Shown piece by piece: positions 13,949-18,436 of a stretch of DNA of 18,436 nucleotides. Positions within the stretch are counted from its first letter, which is position 1. Each line of letters begins with the position of its first letter. Below the pieces are notes generated by a model that had not been told where the DNA came from, did no database searches, and saw nothing but the letters and a program-made list of their open reading frames with translations. The position numbers and the translations under genes are program-made. The stretch spans positions 1 to 18,436 of the forward strand of contig JAPOLW010000022.1 in NCBI GenBank assembly GCA_029976905.1, given 5' to 3'. Source of the stretch: a bacterium. Lineage in GTDB: Bacteria; Desulfobacterota; Binatia; UBA12015.

Positions 13949-15067
13949 ATGAGCCATGACGAGGCCCCGATTACGAAGCGTTCGAGCCGCGACCCCGAGC
14001 AACTGCGCGCTCGCATGGAGGCCTGGCTCGCGACGCGCCTTCCCGCGGGAGCCCATCCGCGCGTTTTGGAGTTGTCCAGTCCCGCCTCCAACGGCATGTC
14101 GAGTGAGACCCTCCTTTTCGATGCGACCTGGCAGGAGGACGGCGCACCCAGGCAGGGCTCGTTCGCGGCGCGGGTCGAGCCCGATCCGGGCGACGTCCCG
14201 GTCTTCCGCGAGTACGACCTCGAAACACAATTTCGTCTGATTCGGCTCGTCGGGGAGACGACCGAGGTGCCGGTGCCGGCCGCGCGTTGGCTCGAGCTCG
14301 ATCCCGACCCCCTGGGTGCCCGCTTTTTCGTCATGGACCGCGCTCCGGGGCGGGTGCCCCCCGACGTGATGCCTTACAACATGGACAGTTGGCTTCTGGC
14401 CGCCGATCGTGCGGATCAGAAGACGCTCGAAGAGAGTACGATCGGGGTGCTGGCCCGTCTGCACGCCCTCGACGTGTCTTCGGTCGACGTGTCCTTTCTG
14501 GAACTCGACGTGCCCGGGGAGACCCCCTTGCGTCGCCACGTCGAGGACTGGCGTCGCTACTACGATTGGGCTCGGGGGGATCTCCGTCACCCGGTCCTCG
14601 ATCGAGCCTTCGCATGGCTCGAAGACCATTGGCCCGAAAACGAAGGCGAGACCGTCCTGAGCTGGGGAGACGCCCGCATCGGGAACATCCTCTACGACGG
14701 CTTCACGCCGGCCGCCGTCCTCGATTGGGAAATGGCGGGATTGGCCCCCCGTGAACTGGACCTGGGCTGGATGATCTTTCTGCACGTCTTCTTCGAGAAC
14801 ATCGCGCGCCAGGCCGGTCTGCCCGGGATGCCCGACTTCCTACGGCGCGAGAACGCGGCCGCCCTCTACACGGCGAAGACCGGTCACGAGGTGCGGAACC
14901 TGGATTTCTACGAGATGTACGCGGCGGTGCGGCACGGGATCGTGATGGCTCGGATCCACGCGCGCCGGGTGCATTTCGGCGAGGCCGAGTGGGGAGAGGA
15001 CATCGACGAACCGATCATGCACCGCAACGTCATCGAGCAGATGCTCGACGGCAGCTACTGGGGCTGA
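13949..15067 (+). CDS. Phosphotransferase-family kinase (APH fold, ACAD10/11-LvaA type)
   Basis: The 372-residue protein has the aminoglycoside-phosphotransferase/choline-kinase fold. The catalytic loop is LSWGDARIGNILY with Asp241 and Asn246. The metal-binding aspartate is Asp259 in AAVLDWEMA. The N-lobe has SSETLLFDATW and FAARVEPDPGDVPVFREYDLETQF. WGDxRxGN in place of HGDxxxxN and the FVMDRAPGRVPPDVMPY stretch are typical of the kinase domain of ACAD10/11 and its bacterial relatives. Some of these, such as Pseudomonas putida LvaA, phosphorylate 4-hydroxyacyl-CoAs rather than antibiotics. Divergent from a CoA ligase and a few kilobases from acyl-CoA dehydrogenases, it most likely acts on a hydroxyacyl-CoA; resistance is unlikely. 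The ATG at 13949 has TACCGT 6 bp upstream. The final 13 bases overlap the convergent membrane protein gene. Confidence 0.88.
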   Translation: MSHDEAPITKRSSRDPEQLRARMEAWLATRLPAGAHPRVLELSSPASNGMSSETLLFDATWQEDGAPRQGSFAARVEPDPGDVPVFREYDLETQFRLIRLVGETTEVPVPAARWLELDPDPLGARFFVMDRAPGRVPPDVMPYNMDSWLLAADRADQKTLEESTIGVLARLHALDVSSVDVSFLELDVPGETPLRRHVEDWRRYYDWARGDLRHPVLDRAFAWLEDHWPENEGETVLSWGDARIGNILYDGFTPAAVLDWEMAGLAPRELDLGWMIFLHVFFENIARQAGLPGMPDFLRRENAAALYTAKTGHEVRNLDFYEMYAAVRHGIVMARIHARRVHFGEAEWGEDIDEPIMHRNVIEQMLDGSYWG

Positions 15068-17238
15068 TTCTGGGGCGGGTGCGGTACGCGTCCGCCCACC
15101 TGCACCGTCCGTCGTGCCACCGCGAGCGGTTCGTCTTCTCCTTCCTGGACGAGGCGGACTTCGAGCGTCCATGGACCCGGGTCGCCCCGTGGAGGGGAGA
15201 GCATGATGGCGCCCTCGGCCTCGCGGCCCGGGGCCACGTCTGCCAGGAGGCGGAAGAGGGGAATGTCCTGTAGGCCGGCCTCGGGCATTCCCTGCGGTGG
15301 AATCCAGCGATAGTCGAGCCCCACGAGACCGGCGCTGACGAGACCGTTTGCGGGCCAGGTGCACGTGCTGTCGTTCGACACCCGGACGGCGACTCGCCGG
15401 GCCAGGGGAATGCGTGGAAGGCGGCGGGGACTGTCGACGTCGAGGATGCGTGCCCGACGGCATCGCGCCGGGAGCGGGTCCCGTGGTGTTCCCTCCAGGG
15501 AGTCCATCGTGCCGCGCATACGCTCGACGACCGTTTTGCGCCAGGGGCGTTCGCGAGGCAGTCTCACCTCGAAGACGTCGTCCGCGCCGAAACGAGCGAC
15601 CCGCTCGAGGCCGGCGAAGGGTTCGGCGGTCCAGCGCGCGGCTTCGTGTGGCTGGAGATCGTCGCGGTGGACGACGATCCAACGCAGATCGCTCGTGTCG
15701 ACGAGATTCGCCAGGGCCGCGCGTTCGGGGAGGTCGCGGATGGCGGCCGAGAAGAAGCCGGCCGACGTCGGCGGATAGGCGGTGTAGCCATTGAGGAGCG
15801 GACGCCAGTGCAGGGTGCTCGCGACCATGTAGCGCGAGTTGCGCAGGTTGCCGATCACATCCTGTTCCGTCGATTGTCCCGGAATCTCCAGGACGGCTCC
15901 CGGACCCGGTTGGTCGGCGAGCCATCGATAGACCGCGGTCTGGGACCCGGACAAACCCGAGGGCATCACGGCATGGGGCCGGGGCGCTGCCGCCCAGATC
16001 GCCAGGGCCGTGAGCGCAATCCCCGTCCCGGCGTGGATCGGGACGGGGCGATCCCGCAGCCAGCGCGCGAGGGTCAGGCCGGCAAGCGCCGCAAACGCGG
16101 CAGCGACCATGATCACGAATCGGATGGGCACCCGGATGGACGCGAACCCGGGGACCCATTGATAGGCAAGCCGGTAGGGGAGAGGCAGCAAGCGGTCCCC
16201 TCCGAGAGAAAGGTCGGGGCCGGCCGCGAGGAGAGCCGCCGCCACGGCGACCAGCCAGAGCGCGGTCGTGGGGGACGGTGTCGGGTCTGCGGCTTGCAGG
16301 CGCCATCGACGCCAGGCCCGCTGCACCAGGTCGATCGCGACGACCACCACCGGAACGAGTCCGGCGCGCCAGATGAATTCCCGCGAGAAGAAGAGGACGG
16401 GCGACCAGGCCGCGGTGCGGATCAGAGCGAAGTCGTGGGTCGGAATCATCCCTTCGCTTCGCGCGCCGAGATAGGGGAGTGCGGCGGGGAGGAGAAGGAT
16501 GGCCGCGGTGATCATCGCGAGGCCGAGTTTCAACACGGGACGCAGATCGAACACTGCTCGACCATCGGCGTGCAGCCCGCGGGCGAGCACATAGAGGGGA
16601 CACAGCAAGAAGGTGAAGAATCCGATGTAGACGCATGAAAGCGCCTGGAGGACGAGAGCGGCGGCGAAACCGAGCAGCCAGCGGAAGCGGCCGTCCTCGA
16701 GGTGACGATCGACACTGAGCAGTGCCAGCGGCAGGAAGGCCATGCCCAGGTATTGCGGTTGTGGAATCGTCTCGACCCGGAAGCCCGTGAAGGTGTAGGC
16801 GGCGCCCGCCGCGAGAGCCGCCCAGCCGTTCTTCGTATGGTGACGGACGTAGAGGAACATCCCGAGCCCGGAGAGGGCGAAGCTCTCCAGGACGTAGACC
16901 TTGAGCATTGTGAGAGCACTGCCCGTCCAGGCCAGAGTGGGCGCGGTGAACGGGAGGTGGGCGAGCATGTTCTCCGAACCGGCAATCGTGTTTGGCGCGG
17001 GATGGAAGATGTTTCCGTCGAGCCATTGCGTCGGATCCACGACCATGGCGTGGGCGATCCAGCCGAGGATCCAGATGTTGAGGTTCAGGTCGGCATCGAT
17101 CAGCGCACCCAGCGGCCCGGGCGCATGGGGGACGCCGTCGGAGGCGAGGAACCAGGAGCGGAAGACCCACGGCACGGCCGCGGCGTAGACGGCGAGGGCG
17201 CCGATCGCGGAGGCCACGCGGCCGCGTCGAGCCGTCAC
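15055..17238 (-). CDS. GT-C-like polytopic membrane protein with C-terminal Ig-like domain
   Basis: The 727-residue protein has about a dozen hydrophobic segments between residues 10 and 418. A first extracytoplasmic loop contains Asp48-x-Asp50 (LIDADLNLN), the acidic motif position of GT-C glycosyltransferases. The sequences GFASIRVPIRFVIM (364-377) and HWRPLLNGYTAYPP (477-490) are usual in uncharacterised bacterial membrane proteins of this type. A soluble region (420-565) is followed by an Ig-like strand set (about 614-715): VAVRVSNDSTCTWPANG, LDYRWIPP, DVAPGREAEG, WTLEVRLVQEGEDEP. Transfer of a sugar from a lipid-linked donor is plausible but unproven. The GTG at 17238 overlaps the upstream stop as GTGA, indicating translational coupling to the MBL hydrolase. 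The 3' end overlaps the kinase gene by 13 bases. Confidence 0.82.
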   Translation of the reverse strand: MTARRGRVASAIGALAVYAAAVPWVFRSWFLASDGVPHAPGPLGALIDADLNLNIWILGWIAHAMVVDPTQWLDGNIFHPAPNTIAGSENMLAHLPFTAPTLAWTGSALTMLKVYVLESFALSGLGMFLYVRHHTKNGWAALAAGAAYTFTGFRVETIPQPQYLGMAFLPLALLSVDRHLEDGRFRWLLGFAAALVLQALSCVYIGFFTFLLCPLYVLARGLHADGRAVFDLRPVLKLGLAMITAAILLLPAALPYLGARSEGMIPTHDFALIRTAAWSPVLFFSREFIWRAGLVPVVVVAIDLVQRAWRRWRLQAADPTPSPTTALWLVAVAAALLAAGPDLSLGGDRLLPLPYRLAYQWVPGFASIRVPIRFVIMVAAAFAALAGLTLARWLRDRPVPIHAGTGIALTALAIWAAAPRPHAVMPSGLSGSQTAVYRWLADQPGPGAVLEIPGQSTEQDVIGNLRNSRYMVASTLHWRPLLNGYTAYPPTSAGFFSAAIRDLPERAALANLVDTSDLRWIVVHRDDLQPHEAARWTAEPFAGLERVARFGADDVFEVRLPRERPWRKTVVERMRGTMDSLEGTPRDPLPARCRRARILDVDSPRRLPRIPLARRVAVRVSNDSTCTWPANGLVSAGLVGLDYRWIPPQGMPEAGLQDIPLFRLLADVAPGREAEGAIMLSPPRGDPGPWTLEVRLVQEGEDEPLAVARRTVQVGGRVPHPPQNQPQ

Positions 17239-18436
17239 TGCGAAGCGGCCTCCGCTCCGCTCTCGCCGAGTGCTTCTTTCGTGCGGGTGATCTGATCACG
17301 AAGCCACATCACCTCGGAATGATTTTCGTCGCCGCTGGCGCGCGCGAGTTCCTGCAGGGCATCGCGTTTGACGGCAAGCGCCGATTCGTGGCGGGGCTCG
17401 GTGGAGAGGGCCATGGCCACGAGGTGGAGCGCGAGGGTGGGGCGGCCCTCTTCGAGGCGCAGGCGAGCGCGGGTGGCGAGTGCCCCCGCCCCCCCCGCGA
17501 GCTCGACGACGTCGGGGAAGGCGTCGGAGACCGGCTCGGGATAGAGTTCGGTCGTATCCTCGAAGCGGAACCAGCCGGCGTAGCCCTCCCAGATGGCCCG
17601 GACGCTCCAGGAGACCTTGCCATGGCCCTCGGAGAGGTCGAGGTGTTCCGGCAGTCGGATCTCGCGCATCAGGGTCGGCAGATCCGTGCCGGAATTCATT
17701 CCGTCCACCGTGGCGTCGTGGACGTACGCGACGGCCTCGCGCATTCGCAGGAGGTCGGCGCGGATCTTCTCTGCTCCGACGACGGGCTCGAAATGGCTCG
17801 GAACGATCATCACCGGTCCGAGCGCAATGATTCGGTCGAGGGAGTCGAGGTAGTCGCGCGCGAAACGGATCTTCTCGCCGCGAATGGTGTAGAGATTCGG
17901 CCACATCGGGAAGAGTGGGCCGAAGAAGTCGCCGCTGAAGAGGATCTTCTTTTCGGGCAACCATACCGAGATCGAGTCCTCCCCTTCCGCGCCTGGTGTA
18001 TGGAGGACGACGAATTCGGTCCCACCGACTTCGAAGCGGTATTCATCGTTCACCAGACGATCGACCTCGAAGGTCGGGTAGAGGTAGGACAGCGCCATGG
18101 GCGCGATGACGTCGGGAATCGCGGGGACCGACGCGGGATAGAAGACCCGGTTGCGCCGCAGGAAGAAGGGCGCGAGTTCCTTCAAATAGCGTTGTGTCTT
18201 CGGAAACGTCTGATGGGCGATGACCTCCGTTCCCTCTTCGCGGAAGGTGTCGGTGCCGCCGACATGGTCCATGTGGGCATGGGTGACCACGATGTGGGTG
18301 ATCGGTTCGCGAACGACGGGTGCGAGCTTTTCCTGGAGTCGGTCGGCCTGCGTGGGAAGGCCGGTGTCGATGAGAACGCTGCCCGCAGATGTCGTGACGA
18401 GGTTTGCATTCCCGACGCCCCGGGCCTGGTAGATGC
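17235..18436 (-). CDS. Metallo-beta-lactamase-fold hydrolase with alkylsulfatase dimerisation domain, 5' end missing
   Basis: The frame is open to the right edge (last full codon at 18432-18434), so the N-terminus is outside the window; 399 residues are seen. Zinc ligands lie in THAHMDHVGG (residues 51-60 of the visible part), LHTPG, FSGD and PSH. The stretch FPMWPNLYTIRGE, RDYLDSLDRI, VHDATVDGMNSG and IRLPEHLDL leads into SWSVRAIWEGYAGWF and ELAGGAGALATRARL, the helical dimerisation domain of the SdsA1/BDS1 alkylsulfatases. The SCP2-like third domain of those enzymes is absent. The metal site looks like a classical MBL set (His...Asp...His). Ester or sulfate-ester hydrolysis is inferred, substrate unknown. 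Its TGA overlaps the GTG of the membrane protein gene, so the two are co-translated. Confidence 0.88.
   Translation of the reverse strand, partial: IYQARGVGNANLVTTSAGSVLIDTGLPTQADRLQEKLAPVVREPITHIVVTHAHMDHVGGTDTFREEGTEVIAHQTFPKTQRYLKELAPFFLRRNRVFYPASVPAIPDVIAPMALSYLYPTFEVDRLVNDEYRFEVGGTEFVVLHTPGAEGEDSISVWLPEKKILFSGDFFGPLFPMWPNLYTIRGEKIRFARDYLDSLDRIIALGPVMIVPSHFEPVVGAEKIRADLLRMREAVAYVHDATVDGMNSGTDLPTLMREIRLPEHLDLSEGHGKVSWSVRAIWEGYAGWFRFEDTTELYPEPVSDAFPDVVELAGGAGALATRARLRLEEGRPTLALHLVAMALSTEPRHESALAVKRDALQELARASGDENHSEVMWLRDQITRTKEALGESGAEAASQ

Noticed and set aside
13949..15067. The kinase as an aminoglycoside-resistance gene
   Set aside because: WGDARIGN in place of HGDxxxxN and the acyl-CoA neighbourhood place it with ACAD10/11-LvaA type kinases.
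14840..17299. An 819-residue arginine-rich open frame on the minus strand
   Set aside because: It overlaps the GT-C-like membrane protein in another frame; only the latter has membrane helices, a conserved domain and a coupled start.
1..18436. Mobile elements, CRISPR arrays, tRNA or rRNA genes, defence or phage modules
   Set aside because: No transposase or integrase motifs, no regularly spaced repeats and no RNA-gene signatures were seen; the window reads as ordinary chromosomal metabolism.

Overview
The window is GC-rich (about two thirds G+C by eye), densely coded bacterial chromosome. It holds 15 genes I would annotate as real, two of them cut by the window edges. There is no rRNA, tRNA, insertion sequence, integrase, phage gene or CRISPR array. 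A lipobox lipoprotein, a parallel beta-helix protein and a set of acyl-CoA enzymes fit a heterotrophic Gram-negative lipid or hydrocarbon degrader, for example of the myxobacterial or former deltaproteobacterial type. No phylogenetic marker is present, so that placement is a guess.

Layout. 1-746 (+): C-terminal part of a right-handed beta-helix protein, ending inside a convergent HAD phosphatase (737-1444, -). 1522-3087 (+): amidase-signature hydrolase. 3187-5899 (-): two adjacent acyl-CoA dehydrogenase subunits followed by a small DUF3127 protein with an SSB-like acidic tail. 6000-7784 (+): a phytanoyl-CoA dioxygenase-like Fe(II)/2-oxoglutarate enzyme and formyltetrahydrofolate deformylase (PurU). 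7792-9210 (-): a crotonase-fold protein and, upstream of it, a lipoprotein. 9485-11800 (+): a five-helix membrane protein and a DHA2-type MFS transporter. 11797-13895 (-): malonyl-CoA synthetase (MatB) translationally coupled to a cysteine-cluster protein. 13949-15067 (+): an aminoglycoside-phosphotransferase-fold kinase of the ACAD10/11-LvaA type, divergent from matB. 15055-18436 (-): a metallo-beta-lactamase-fold hydrolase with an alkylsulfatase dimerisation domain, coupled by a 4-base overlap to a polytopic GT-C-like membrane protein with a C-terminal Ig-like domain.

How the genes may work together. Much of the window is acyl-CoA chemistry: dehydrogenation by a probable heteromeric dehydrogenase with one catalytic subunit, isomerisation by a crotonase with a PaaG-like aspartate, hydroxylation, malonate activation, and phosphorylation of a hydroxyacyl-CoA-like substrate. 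The kinase, acyl-CoA ligase and dehydrogenases together recall the levulinate/4-hydroxyacid pathway. The dioxygenase next to PurU suggests one-carbon release and disposal.

Transcription signals. Several genes lack a Shine-Dalgarno sequence but carry a TAnnnT-like hexamer exactly 6 bp, or nearly so, before the start codon. That is the geometry of leaderless mRNAs. Genes are packed tightly: several convergent pairs overlap at their 3' ends and three same-strand pairs are separated by 9 bp or less or overlap. No stretch above 300 bases lacks a gene. The longest gap, 9211-9484, holds a candidate promoter and a micro-ORF.
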